Below, piece by piece: positions 23,872-32,922 of a DNA stretch of 64,000 nt. Origin of the DNA: SIG603 sp964370635 (lineage in GTDB: Bacteria > Bacillota > Clostridia > Oscillospirales > Acutalibacteraceae). Below the pieces are notes generated by a model, which searched no databases, was not told the origin of the DNA, and was given only the letters and a program-made list of their open reading frames with translations. The stretch spans positions 1-64,000 of the forward strand of contig CAYJJU010000009.1 in the NCBI GenBank assembly GCA_964370635.1, in the 5' to 3' direction. Every line of letters starts with the position of its first letter. Positions within the stretch are counted from its first letter, which is position 1. The position numbers were made by a program, and so were the translations under genes.

Positions 23872-25173
23872 GTGGGTTCTATTTTTAAAAATATAAAAAG
23901 TAAATATTTTAACGCCGACAATGATTTTCGTGTGCAAATTTTCAATTTATTTGCATTTGCCGGCATAATTATCTCTATAGTAATGACCTTGCAGGCGATT
24001 TTTATGCAAACCGGTACTCTCGATGTTGTTTTTAAGGCGCTGTCCGGCGTGTTTACGTTTTTGATGATACGATACATTGACAAGACTAAGAGGTATCAAG
24101 CCGCATATATAGTAACAATTTTTGTCGTGTTTATCCTATTTTTTACCGCAATGTTTTTTACAGGGGGAGGATATTATGGCGGAATTATCGCATTTTTTGT
24201 GTTTGCCGTCGTTTTTACCACCTGCATGATAGACGGAAAAGCAATGTTTTTCATGGTGGGGGCAGAACTTGTTATATATACTGTAATATGTGTTATAGAC
24301 TATCTTTATCTTGATTTGACTGCGGTGTTTACAACGGAGCTTGACTACTTTTTGAGCATACTTATATGCTTTATTGCCGCATCTTTAGCCGTCGGCGTGA
24401 CGACGTATCAACAGGTGCGACTGTACAAAAGGCAACAGGCAAAGCTTGATGAAAAAAACATGTTGCTCTCGCAAATTAGCAAGAGCAAAACAGAGTTTTT
24501 AGCAAATGCCTCGCATGAGATGCGGACTCCGCTTACCGTGATTTCTGTAAATATACAAACCGTAATGAGGCTGATTATCCACGCACAAGAGGCTAGCGAA
24601 AAAGATGAAATTAATGAATTGCTACTAGATGCACAGGAAGAAATTATGCGCCTTAGCCGTATGGTAGGCGGTATGCTATCGCTAAACGCCTTAAGCGAGC
24701 AGGTAGACAGGCGCAGTACAGATTTTTCGACACTGCTTTTAAATGTGGTGGACGTGTTAAGGCTTGTTTTCGCAAAGAACAATAATAATATAGTGCTAGA
24801 GCAAAAGGGGGAGATGACCGCCTTTTGCGATGCGGATTTAATGTCGCAAGTAATAATGAATATACTGCAAAATGCAAATAATCACACAAAAAACGACACG
24901 GTGAAGGTCGTTGCGACGGTGGAGCAGGGCAGAATTTGTGTGAAGATAAGCGACAATGGCTGTGGAATATCACCTGAGCTATTGCCAAATGTTTTTAAAA
25001 GAGGCGTCTCAGACGGCGGCACGGGTTATGGACTGTATTTATGCAAAACCGTAGTAGACTCGCACGGTGGCGATATTCGGGTAGACAGCCAAGAGGGGCA
25101 GGGGTGTACGGTAAGATTTACAATTCCCGTATATCAGGGGCAATATGAAAATAAGGAAGAAATAAATGAATAA
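23872..25173 (+). CDS. Membrane sensor histidine kinase
   Basis: A kinase of about 433 residues. About six hydrophobic segments fill the first 190 residues without a large extracellular domain. A short coiled linker leads to the HisKA box 'NASHEMRTPLTV' and an HATPase domain with 'NILQNANNH', 'ISDNGCGISPELLPN' and 'GYGLYLCKTVVDSHGG'. The GTG at 23872 follows GGAAAG and lies downstream of the promoter. It overlaps the response regulator gene by 8 bp. The signal may be in the membrane, as for other kinases lacking an external domain. Confidence 0.88.
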   Translation: MGSIFKNIKSKYFNADNDFRVQIFNLFAFAGIIISIVMTLQAIFMQTGTLDVVFKALSGVFTFLMIRYIDKTKRYQAAYIVTIFVVFILFFTAMFFTGGGYYGGIIAFFVFAVVFTTCMIDGKAMFFMVGAELVIYTVICVIDYLYLDLTAVFTTELDYFLSILICFIAASLAVGVTTYQQVRLYKRQQAKLDEKNMLLSQISKSKTEFLANASHEMRTPLTVISVNIQTVMRLIIHAQEASEKDEINELLLDAQEEIMRLSRMVGGMLSLNALSEQVDRRSTDFSTLLLNVVDVLRLVFAKNNNNIVLEQKGEMTAFCDADLMSQVIMNILQNANNHTKNDTVKVVATVEQGRICVKISDNGCGISPELLPNVFKRGVSDGGTGYGLYLCKTVVDSHGGDIRVDSQEGQGCTVRFTIPVYQGQYENKEEINE

Positions 25174-25852
25174 AGAACTAAAAAACAAGCGAATTTTGCT
25201 GGTCGAAGACAACGAGAAAATTTTAAAAGGCAATATGCGACTTCTAATGTGGGAGGGCTATACGGTGGACACAGCCACCACGATTTTAGAGGCGGAAAAA
25301 CGTATTAAGGAAAACTTCCCCGACGTCATTATCTTAGACATAATGCTGCCCGATGGCAGTGGCATAGATTTTATGAAAAAACTTCGTGACAGTTATCTTT
25401 CAAACGTTTCTATTTTGCTTTTGACAGGGCTTGGCACACAGGAGGATATTGTAAGAGGCTTATCGAAGGGCGGAGATGACTATATGACAAAACCCTACGA
25501 TTTTTCGGTACTGCTTGCAAGGATAGAGGCGCTTTTGCGTCGCTGTGCAAGGGTACCCGAGTTTTTGGAAGAGGGCGCATTAAGACTTGACATAGCCGCC
25601 GATGTTGCAAGCCTTGACGGCGTGGATTTACTGCTGACTCAAAAGGAGTTTTTGACACTGCTTATTTTAATGCAAAATATGAGAAGATATGTAAACAGTG
25701 CCTATTTATATGAGAAAGTATGGAAAATGCCTTATGAGAGCAACAGCAACGCCCTAAAAAGCACCATAAAACGTCTAAGAATGAAGCTTGAGGGCAGTGA
25801 TTATTTGATAGAGTGGTCACGTGATAAGGGTTATATTTTTTCAAAAATTTGA
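25166..25852 (+). CDS. OmpR-type response regulator
   Basis: A 228-residue regulator with an N-terminal receiver domain (acidic pocket 'LLVEDNE', phosphoacceptor Asp in 'VIILDIMLPDGSG', Lys in 'MTKPYDF') and a C-terminal winged helix-turn-helix ('LLTQKEFLTLLILM', 'YLYEKVWKM', 'RLRMKLEG'). It is translationally coupled to the kinase upstream. Its likely target is the lipoprotein gene downstream, whose promoter lies in a palindrome. Confidence 0.9.
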   Translation: MNKELKNKRILLVEDNEKILKGNMRLLMWEGYTVDTATTILEAEKRIKENFPDVIILDIMLPDGSGIDFMKKLRDSYLSNVSILLLTGLGTQEDIVRGLSKGGDDYMTKPYDFSVLLARIEALLRRCARVPEFLEEGALRLDIAADVASLDGVDLLLTQKEFLTLLILMQNMRRYVNSAYLYEKVWKMPYESNSNALKSTIKRLRMKLEGSDYLIEWSRDKGYIFSKI

Positions 25853-25867
25853 TATAAAAACAAAATT

Positions 25868-25908
25868 GAAAGTGTCAATTTTGACACTTTCGAAATTTAT
25901 CTTATAAT
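25868..25908 (+). promoter_or_regulatory. Palindrome and promoter of the lipoprotein gene
   Basis: A perfect inverted repeat of 11 bp per arm (25868-25891) contains the -35 box TTGACA (25881-25886). TATAAT follows after 16 bp (25903-25908). The palindrome may be the terminator of the two-component genes, an operator, or both. Confidence 0.6.
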
Positions 25909-25961
25909 TTTATCTACAATAAAATTAAACATAATTATTTAAAGAAAGGCGGAGGGTTTAT

Positions 25962-26939
25962 ATGAAAAAATATTCCAAAGTATTATTAATAATGCTTATG
26001 ATTCTTTCTCTTTTAGCACTAAGTGCTTGTGAGGGTGAGCAAAATGAGCCTAGCTCGACATCTGAAAGCAGTGAGGAAGCGAGCGAAGTTGTATTGATTA
26101 AAGGTTCTTACGATGACTCGCTGGATTTAATGACCATCATTTTTGATGATGGTGCAAAATATGAAAGACATACAACAAGTGGAATTATCCACGGAAGCTA
26201 TACGGTAAGTCCATCGGGTGAGGCTGTCACAATAACAGAGGGCGACGGAGCAGTAGTGTACGAAGGAGTGATTGCAGGAGATAATATTTTTATTTCATTT
26301 TTTGAATACTCCAGCCAGTTTACTAAAACCGATAGTCCTGAGTATTTGTATGTACAGTCCGAATTCCCAGTATCGATATTCGGTGGATGGGGCGAAGCGG
26401 GGGACGATTCGGCGGTAATGGCTTTTTACAATGATTATACTTTTGAAAATTCATATGATGAAAGCGGAACCTTTACTTATGACCAAAGTACAGGCGTTAT
26501 TGTTTTGACAAATCCAGACTTGCCTGAGGAATTTGACACGATAGAAGCATATGTAAGCGCAGATGACCGTATATATTTTGGCGAGATAAGTGAGGAGGAC
26601 GATTATTATTACTACCGTTTAGACTATATGCCAACTTTTGAAGACGACCCTTATTCGGAATTTCCGTCGTCAATAGTAGGCGCGTGGGACAAAGACGGAA
26701 GCAATCCTGCAAGCATAATTTTTAACGACGACTATACTTTCTATAATTCAGATGACGAAAGCGGAACTTTCTCCTACAATTCAAGCACGGGAGAAATACT
26801 TTTGACAAATCCTGCTTTGCCAGAAGATTTCAACACCCTTGAGGGACATATTGGGGCCGATAATCGTATGTATTTTGGCGATGCGTATGGAGAAGATAAT
26901 TACTATTACGCAGTAGACGAAGCAACATATTTTGAATGA
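25962..26939 (+). CDS. Lipoprotein with duplicated beta-rich domain
   Basis: A 325-residue predicted lipoprotein: a signal peptide ending in the lipobox 'LSAC', then a serine/glutamate-rich linker. Residues about 130-325 contain two tandem copies of an 80-100 residue unit with 'SGTF.Y..STG...LTNP.LPE.F.T.E', plus a weaker related unit before them. The proteins are very acidic and rich in Tyr and Asp. I do not recognise a named family; the units resemble small beta-barrel 'lipocalin-like' repeats. It follows the two-component genes and has its own promoter. Confidence 0.75.
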   Translation: MKKYSKVLLIMLMILSLLALSACEGEQNEPSSTSESSEEASEVVLIKGSYDDSLDLMTIIFDDGAKYERHTTSGIIHGSYTVSPSGEAVTITEGDGAVVYEGVIAGDNIFISFFEYSSQFTKTDSPEYLYVQSEFPVSIFGGWGEAGDDSAVMAFYNDYTFENSYDESGTFTYDQSTGVIVLTNPDLPEEFDTIEAYVSADDRIYFGEISEEDDYYYYRLDYMPTFEDDPYSEFPSSIVGAWDKDGSNPASIIFNDDYTFYNSDDESGTFSYNSSTGEILLTNPALPEDFNTLEGHIGADNRMYFGDAYGEDNYYYAVDEATYFE

Positions 26940-26956
26940 TATGATTTTTTATTGAG

Positions 26957-26992
26957 AAAGGCTTGTGACATTTTATCGTGTCACAAGCCTTT
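26957..26992 (+). terminator. Terminator stem of the lipoprotein gene, T-run interrupted
   Basis: A 14-bp perfect stem, AAAGGCTTGTGACA with its complement. Only three T residues follow before unrelated sequence begins at 26993. A second copy of the right arm at 27228, with a full T-run, suggests an insertion here. Confidence 0.7.
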
Positions 26993-27242
26993 AGACTGAC
27001 CTAAAACCCCCTGGCAAAAAATACTCTACAGAAGGTACGAGATAAGGAGGTTTTTTATCGCAAAACTTTCCTCTTTTGCCCCTTTAGGGCAAAATTCACC
27101 TTTAAAATGCTCTTCTAAGGATAAGATTTCGTTTTCTGCGGAAAACGCCTCAGGGCTCAGCCCTAAGAACCTGAAATTTTTTGAAAAAAATTTAGTAAAA
27201 CTTTTAATAATCGTCATTTTGCTTTTTGTGTCACAAGCCTTT
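26978..27242. repeat. 15-bp direct repeats flanking a 235-bp insert
   Basis: GTGTCACAAGCCTTT occurs at 26978-26992 and again at 27228-27242. The 235 bp between them (26993-27227) have no confident gene. The second copy is followed by the T-rich tail that the first terminator stem lacks. A small insertion with target duplication is one explanation. Confidence 0.55.
27026..27217 (-). CDS. Doubtful short reading frame in the insert
   Basis: A 63-residue frame with no recognised domain, basic at the N-terminus and acidic in the centre. No convincing ribosome binding site was found. It lies wholly within the 235-bp insert and could be a chance frame. Confidence 0.2.
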   Translation of the reverse strand: MTIIKSFTKFFSKNFRFLGLSPEAFSAENEILSLEEHFKGEFCPKGAKEESFAIKNLLISYLL

Positions 27243-27249
27243 TTCTTTA

Positions 27250-29241
27250 TTATGAAAAATCTTCCTTTGTAAGGATTTCGTATTTGTCGCTATTATCTTT
27301 TACCAGCCTTTTTGATTGATTTAAAATTGCGCTTTCCACTAAATTTCTTACAAGCCTGCCGTTTCCGCTCGCAGGGGAGATTTTCATCTTTATAAATTTT
27401 GAAATCAAAAGCTCTTTACAGCTTTCGTCAAGTTTATAACCCTTAGAGCGTACAATAATTTCGGTAATTTTGTAAAGCTCTTCCACAGTGTAGTCGGGGA
27501 ATTCAATTATATTTGGAAACCTTGACACAAGCCCTGAGTTTGATTTTAAAAATTCATTCATTTCGTTTGTGTAGCCTGCCAAAATTACTATAAGGTTATC
27601 CCTGTTGTCCTCCATGCCTTTTACCAAAGTGTCTACCGCTTCAAGGCCAAAGCTGTCGTCTTCTCCTCGGCATAGGGAATAGGCCTCGTCGATAAACAGC
27701 ACGCCTCCTATAGCAGAGCTTATCACTTGATTTGTAAGTGGTGCCGTGTGGCCTACGTATCGGCCTACAAGGTCTGCCCTTGTGACCTCTATGAGTTGAC
27801 CACCCGTGAGTACGCCTATGTTTTTAAGATACCTAGACACAAGCCTTGCTATGGTGGTTTTTCCGGTACCCGGGTTTCCTGTGAAAATCATGTGCATGGA
27901 CATTGCACTTTGCTTTAGTCCCTGCTCTTTTCTGAGTTGTTGTATCTTGTAATTTTCTTCTAAGGAATACACATATTCTTTCACATTTGCAAGTCCCACA
28001 AGCTCATCGAGTGAACCCTTAATTTCCTCTAAGGCTTCTATATTCACATTGCTATCTTCAAGTGCGACTATAATTTCATTTTGGGGATGGCTAAAAATAA
28101 GCCTCTCTTTATCGCAACTTACATTTAATGCGCAGTCGTCTAAATCGCTGTTTAGCTTGAAATTACTTAAGGCGTCAAAGCATTTGTCGCAAAAATTTAT
28201 CATGGAATTTACACCCTGAGTAAGACTGTAGGCGTTTGTTAAAAAGTGAGGAGTATCGCCCTCGTAACTTATAGAAAAATTCAGTAAATCCTTACATTTT
28301 TTAATAAGCTCTTCAAAATTAAGTTTGGAAATTTCGTTTAAGGATTTATTATCAAACTGCGTTGTCGTACAAACGTCGTCAATGCTTTCAAAAAAACCTG
28401 CGCCCATGTTATCGGCAAGTTTATTGCTGCTGTCGTTTGTTAAAAATATAAGATACTGCCCTTTGCTGTTTATCTTGCTTATTGCGTTTGGCACAAGTGC
28501 TGTTCCGACGTCAATTAACATGCCCTTTTGCATAGAATAGCGTGAATTTAGAATTATTTCGCCACGGCTTACAAGTTGGGTTAAATTACTTAAAAGTGAT
28601 TTATGGCATTTATCGTAATTTTCAAATACAATTACAGAGCTCTTGCTAAAAAAGGCGGCGAATAAGTCTTGAGTAAACAGCTTGCCTTGTTCGGAGCTTT
28701 GATAAAGCGATAAATCCACCGTGAAAATATCGGCGCTGTCCAGTACGTTTTCTGCATGCAACTCTTTTACCATATGTGTGAGAGTGCTGTGGCGACCCGT
28801 GCCTGTCTTGCCGTTTATAATGACCTTTCCCATGGGCAAGTCACTGCTTTTTCCCATGACAAATGGTCTTTTAAATGCCTTTAAAAGATTTGAAATGAAT
28901 TCGTCTTGTCCTATAATTTTGCCCGAAACTTTATTGTGCACAGATTTAAATGAGGCGTTTAAATCCTTGTTTTTTTCTTGCGCCTTGACTGCGCTGTTAA
29001 AGCCGTCTGTTTCAAGCCTTTTAGAAATTTCAGTAAGGTCATTTTTAACAGATTTATTTAGCTCCTCTAGTTTTTTTGCCTCGTCTAAAAGAGTTTGTGA
29101 GGAGTCGGCGTTTTTTCCGTTCTTGCTTTTTTCAAGTGAGTCCAAAAATTCCTGTGCCTCACGTGCCATTTTGCTTTGTCCACCCGTCTCTTCGGACGAG
29201 CCGAAAAGTGAGTCTAATAGATTGTTTATGTCGTTACTCAT
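27250..29241 (-). CDS. Two-domain AAA+ ATPase, SpoVK/CbxX-like
   Basis: A protein of about 663 residues. The N-terminal 120 residues are charged and coiled-coil-like. A first AAA+ domain (about 125-330) has an altered Walker A, 'NGKTGTGRHS', in which the usual Lys is Arg. A second AAA+ domain (about 410-655) of the CbxX/CfqX/SpoVK family has 'GNPGTGKTT', 'LFIDEAYSL' and 'NGRLVRNLVE', and so should be active. SpoVK is a sporulation protein, but related ATPases have other roles. The ATG at 29241 follows an AGGTG site and overlaps the cutC stop by 8 bp. Confidence 0.82.
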   Translation of the reverse strand: MSNDINNLLDSLFGSSEETGGQSKMAREAQEFLDSLEKSKNGKNADSSQTLLDEAKKLEELNKSVKNDLTEISKRLETDGFNSAVKAQEKNKDLNASFKSVHNKVSGKIIGQDEFISNLLKAFKRPFVMGKSSDLPMGKVIINGKTGTGRHSTLTHMVKELHAENVLDSADIFTVDLSLYQSSEQGKLFTQDLFAAFFSKSSVIVFENYDKCHKSLLSNLTQLVSRGEIILNSRYSMQKGMLIDVGTALVPNAISKINSKGQYLIFLTNDSSNKLADNMGAGFFESIDDVCTTTQFDNKSLNEISKLNFEELIKKCKDLLNFSISYEGDTPHFLTNAYSLTQGVNSMINFCDKCFDALSNFKLNSDLDDCALNVSCDKERLIFSHPQNEIIVALEDSNVNIEALEEIKGSLDELVGLANVKEYVYSLEENYKIQQLRKEQGLKQSAMSMHMIFTGNPGTGKTTIARLVSRYLKNIGVLTGGQLIEVTRADLVGRYVGHTAPLTNQVISSAIGGVLFIDEAYSLCRGEDDSFGLEAVDTLVKGMEDNRDNLIVILAGYTNEMNEFLKSNSGLVSRFPNIIEFPDYTVEELYKITEIIVRSKGYKLDESCKELLISKFIKMKISPASGNGRLVRNLVESAILNQSKRLVKDNSDKYEILTKEDFS

Positions 29242-30010
29242 AATGTTCACCTGCCATTTTTAATATATCAACCATGGATTTAACCATGTCTTTGTCCGTA
29301 ATTTTATAGATGTGTTCGGGCAAATATTTGCCTTCTATGTTTCCACCAAAGAATATTTTATCGTTTTTAAGCACGCTCGAGTCTATAAATTCTTTTCTTG
29401 CAGAGGAATGGAGGGCTAAAGTTTTTGTCTTTTTCACAAAGTCTAAAATGTTGGAGGCGTTTAGCCCTCCCCCCGGTAAAATTTCTATTTTGCCGTTAAA
29501 CTGTGAAATTAGTGATTTTATTGTGTCGGCGCCTAAAATTGCAGTAGGCGCAGCGCCACTTGTAAGCACTCGTGTAATGCCTAATTTATAAAGTGTGTCG
29601 ACGGCCTTAAAAATGTCGGGCGTCACATCGACTGCCCTGTGAAAGACCGCTTCCTTGCCTTTTAACAGCGACACAAATTCTTGGGTTCTATATTCATTTA
29701 CAGTGCCGTCGTCGTTTAAAAAACCAAAGGCAAGCCCGTCTGCACCTTGATTTAAAAGACTGATTGCGTCCTGCTTCATGCTTTCATATTCAAAATCTGT
29801 ATAAGAAAATCCGCCCTCTCGGGGTCTTATCATGGCAATTATTTTAATCGGCACCTTGTCCCGTACGGTCTTCATAAGCCCAAAACTTGGCGTAAGTCCG
29901 CCTAAAAACAGGGCAGAATTAAGTTCTATTTGGTCGGCACCGCCAAGGTAGGCGTTGTATGCGTCGTCGACACTGCCACAACAAACTTCATATTTTATTT
30001 TTTTATTCAT
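29234..30010 (-). CDS. cutC: CutC family protein
   Basis: A 258-residue TIM-barrel protein of the CutC family ('EVCCGSVDDAYNAYLGGADQIELN', shown here in part by 'GGADQIELNSALFLGGLTPS', and 'IAMIRPREGGFSYTD', 'FHRAVDVTPD', 'ILPGGGLNASNI'). It was named for copper homeostasis, but its biochemical role is unsettled. It is coupled by overlap to the AAA+ ATPase gene. Confidence 0.92.
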   Translation of the reverse strand: MNKKIKYEVCCGSVDDAYNAYLGGADQIELNSALFLGGLTPSFGLMKTVRDKVPIKIIAMIRPREGGFSYTDFEYESMKQDAISLLNQGADGLAFGFLNDDGTVNEYRTQEFVSLLKGKEAVFHRAVDVTPDIFKAVDTLYKLGITRVLTSGAAPTAILGADTIKSLISQFNGKIEILPGGGLNASNILDFVKKTKTLALHSSARKEFIDSSVLKNDKIFFGGNIEGKYLPEHIYKITDKDMVKSMVDILKMAGEHYE

Positions 30011-30067
30011 AAAAAGTCTTTCCTTTTCTAATAATAATGGTATAATGTAGTATTGTAATATAATGTG

Positions 30068-30092
30068 TACGGCAAAATTTACATGCCGTCAC
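30068..30092. promoter_or_regulatory. Inverted repeat in the cutC-asparaginase intergenic region
   Basis: ACGGCA...TGCCGT (30069-30074 and 30084-30089) with flanking GTG/CAC forms a dyad of about nine pairs. It lies just downstream of two TATAAT-like boxes (30041-30046, 30059-30064) and 28 bp before the asparaginase start. It could be an operator or a leader hairpin. Confidence 0.35.
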
Positions 30093-30120
30093 ACGATTTG
30101 GAAATGGAGTAATTTAAGGA

Positions 30121-31125
30121 ATGCAAAACTATAAGCCTTTAACACACGAGTATCGAGGAGATACACTAGACCTTATCCACCATGGATATATATGCGTGGT
30201 AGACAGAAATTCAAACCTAATATCAAGCGTGGGCGACCCGAATGTCACCATGTTTTTTAGGTCATCATCAAAGCCTTTACAAGCACTGCCCGTAATAGCA
30301 AGAGGGCTTGATGAAAAGTACGGACTCACACAAGAAGAAACAACAATTTTTTCAGGTTCTCACTTGGCAGAGCCATTTCACATAGAGGCATTAAACTCTA
30401 TATTTAGCAAAACCCAAATAGACCCAGAACAGCTAACAATGAAACCCACCGTGCCCGGTGCAGTCTACGCAAATGAGATAAGGATTAAAGAAGGCACAGC
30501 CCCTAAAAAAATATATCACAACTGTAGCGGAAAACATTCGGCCTTAATGATGCTACAAAAAGAGCTCACAGGAAGCGTTTTGAACTATGGCGACATAAAC
30601 AGCCCCGCACAACAAGAAATTTTAAGAACACTTTCCATAATGTCAGAGTTTCCAAAAGACGATATAAAAATTGCACTCGACGGCTGTGGCGTGCCGGTTT
30701 TTGCAGTAGACATGAAACACATAGCAATCGCCTACAAAAATCTCGCCTGCCCCGAAAACCTAACAGATGAAGCCCTTAAACAGGCATGCATAAAATACGT
30801 CCCAAGAATTAACACATATCCCCTAATGATGCGTGGCACAGACTATCTCTGCTCACTAATAAACTACGACGAAAACATAGTCGCAAAAGGTGGTGCAAAC
30901 GGCGTCTACGGCCTAGCCCTAAAAAAAGAAGGCATAGGCATATCCTTCAAAATAAACGACGGCACAGAAACCATGTGGCCAATCATTTTAAAAGAAATAT
31001 TCAAGCAAATAGGCTACAAAAACGAAGACACAATAAAAAGACTAACAAAACTCCACACAGGGGAGCTTAGGAATGATAATGGTACGGTAGTAGGGCACTG
31101 CAAAGCAGTTTTCGAACTGTCCTAA
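30121..31125 (+). CDS. L-asparaginase II family protein
   Basis: A 334-residue member of the asparaginase II family (PF06089), which converts asparagine to aspartate and ammonia. Motifs 'FFRSSSKPLQALPV', 'FSGSHLAEPFHIEA', 'NCSGKHSALM' and 'DGCGVPVFAV' are typical. It is divergent from cutC. The next gene begins 81 bp downstream with no clear terminator between, so cotranscription with the dehydratase is possible. Confidence 0.88.
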   Translation: MQNYKPLTHEYRGDTLDLIHHGYICVVDRNSNLISSVGDPNVTMFFRSSSKPLQALPVIARGLDEKYGLTQEETTIFSGSHLAEPFHIEALNSIFSKTQIDPEQLTMKPTVPGAVYANEIRIKEGTAPKKIYHNCSGKHSALMMLQKELTGSVLNYGDINSPAQQEILRTLSIMSEFPKDDIKIALDGCGVPVFAVDMKHIAIAYKNLACPENLTDEALKQACIKYVPRINTYPLMMRGTDYLCSLINYDENIVAKGGANGVYGLALKKEGIGISFKINDGTETMWPIILKEIFKQIGYKNEDTIKRLTKLHTGELRNDNGTVVGHCKAVFELS

Positions 31126-31129
31126 ACCC

Positions 31130-31158
31130 CGCAATCGTAAAAAAATCGCAATCGTAAA
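31130..31158 (+). repeat. Short direct repeat before the dehydratase gene
   Basis: CGCAATCGTAAA occurs twice (31130-31141, 31147-31158) with a 17-bp period. It could be a regulator site; no further support was found. Confidence 0.4.
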
Positions 31159-31206
31159 TAAATTATAGTCCTAAATCACAAAAAAGGCAATAGGGAGGAA
31201 AAAACT

Positions 31207-32922
31207 TTGAAAAGTCAAGAAATTAGGAAAATCGCACCCGAAATGGACCCTTTAAGAATGGGAATGGGGTGGACGGTAGAAGACTTAGAAAAACCACAGA
31301 TTATTATAGAGAGCACATACGGGCAAAGTCATCCCGGTAGTGCGCATCTTTTAGAACTTGTAAAAAAGGCAGAAACCGCAGTGGTAAAAGAAAATGCAAA
31401 GCCTGCACTTTATTTTGCCACAGATATTTGTGACGGAATGGCGCAAGGGCATGACGGAATTAATTATTCCATGGTATCGCGTGACACCATAGCCAATTTG
31501 ATAGAGATACATATAAATGCCACAAGTTTTGACGGTGGTGTATTTATTTCAAGTTGCGATAAATCTGTTCCGGCCCAGCTTATGGCAATAGGCAGGGTGG
31601 ATATCCCGTCCATCATTGTGACAGGCGGTGTTATGGAGGCAGGGCCTGAGCTTCTCACCTTAGAGCAAATCGGAAAATATAGCGCAATGTATCAAAGGGG
31701 AGAGATAGACTTAGATAAGTTTAATTATTATAAACACAATGCCTGTCCGTCTTGCGGAGCATGTTCCTTTATGGGAACGGCTTCGACAATGCAAATTATG
31801 GCCGAGGCCTTAGGGCTTATGTTGCCGGGAACCGCCTTGATGCCTGCTACTTGTGAGGATTTAAGAACAGCTTCATATAATGCTGGCAAGCAGGTGGTAA
31901 AACTCTCAAAAATGGGGCTAAAGGCATCGGACATAGTCACGAGAAAATCGTTTGAAAACGCAATCATGGTGCATGCCGCAATTTCAGGCTCTACAAACAC
32001 CCTACTGCATATTCCTGCAATAGCAAGAGAATTTGGCATAGACTTAGATGCCGAGCTTTTTGATGAAATGCACAGGGGTGCAAGCTACCTTTTAAACATA
32101 CGACCAAGTGGCCAGTGGCCTGCCGAATATTTTTATTACGCAGGAGGGGTTCCGGCGGTTATGGAGCAAATCAAGGACAAGCTTCATCTAGATGTCATGA
32201 CGGTGACAGGAAAAACCCTAGGAGAAAATTTAGAAGACTTAAAGGGCAGTGGTTATTATGAAAACTGTGAGAAACTTCTAAAGAAAACAGGGCTTAAAAA
32301 CACCGACATAATAAGAAACATAGAAAATCCTATAGGAACAGACGGAACGGTTGCTATTTTGAAAGGAAATTTGGCGCCTTTAGGAAGTGTGATAAAACAC
32401 AGCGCCGCACCAATTGAGATGCAAAATGCCGTGTTAAAGGCAAGGCCATTTGACAGCGAGGAAGAGGCGATAGCGGCGATACTTGGCAAAAAAATAATGC
32501 CGGGAGATGCGGTTATCATAAGATACGAAGGCCCTAAGGGAAGCGGTATGCCCGAAATGTTTTACACCACAGAGGCGATTTCCTCAGACCCCGAGCTTTC
32601 AAAAAGTATAGCACTACTTACCGACGGCAGGTTTTCAGGGGCCAGCAAAGGGCCTGCGATTGGACACATATCTCCCGAGGCGGCTCAGGGTGGACCCATA
32701 GCTTTCATAGAAGAAAATGACCTTATTAAGATAGATGTAGCAAACAGAAAGCTTGAAATCATCGGCATTGATGGTATACATAAAACAGATGAAGAAATAG
32801 AGGCTGTCTTAAAGAAAAGGGCAGAAAAATGGGTTAAGCCTAAATCTAAATATGAAAAAGGCGCGCTTAGTCTTTACACAAAACTTGCAAAATCACCCAT
32901 GGAAGGGGGATATATGCAGTGA
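31207..32922 (+). CDS. IlvD/Edd family dehydratase, likely sugar-acid dehydratase
   Basis: A 571-residue iron-sulfur dehydratase of the dihydroxy-acid/6-phosphogluconate dehydratase family. Cluster-ligand regions are 'CDKSVPAQ' and 'HNACPSCGACSFMGTAST', and the C-terminal motif 'LLTDGRFSGASKGPAIGH' is present. No ilv genes are nearby. A KDPG-type aldolase gene follows two genes downstream, so I infer that the substrate is a sugar acid that is dehydrated to a 2-keto-3-deoxy acid. The start is a TTG after an AGGGAGGA site. It overlaps the next gene by 4 bp. Confidence 0.85.
   Translation: MKSQEIRKIAPEMDPLRMGMGWTVEDLEKPQIIIESTYGQSHPGSAHLLELVKKAETAVVKENAKPALYFATDICDGMAQGHDGINYSMVSRDTIANLIEIHINATSFDGGVFISSCDKSVPAQLMAIGRVDIPSIIVTGGVMEAGPELLTLEQIGKYSAMYQRGEIDLDKFNYYKHNACPSCGACSFMGTASTMQIMAEALGLMLPGTALMPATCEDLRTASYNAGKQVVKLSKMGLKASDIVTRKSFENAIMVHAAISGSTNTLLHIPAIAREFGIDLDAELFDEMHRGASYLLNIRPSGQWPAEYFYYAGGVPAVMEQIKDKLHLDVMTVTGKTLGENLEDLKGSGYYENCEKLLKKTGLKNTDIIRNIENPIGTDGTVAILKGNLAPLGSVIKHSAAPIEMQNAVLKARPFDSEEEAIAAILGKKIMPGDAVIIRYEGPKGSGMPEMFYTTEAISSDPELSKSIALLTDGRFSGASKGPAIGHISPEAAQGGPIAFIEENDLIKIDVANRKLEIIGIDGIHKTDEEIEAVLKKRAEKWVKPKSKYEKGALSLYTKLAKSPMEGGYMQ

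Noticed and set aside
30121..31125. Horizontal transfer of the asparaginase gene suspected from codon feel
   Set aside because: By eye its codon use overlaps that of neighbours such as the ABC permease; no count was made, so no claim is made.
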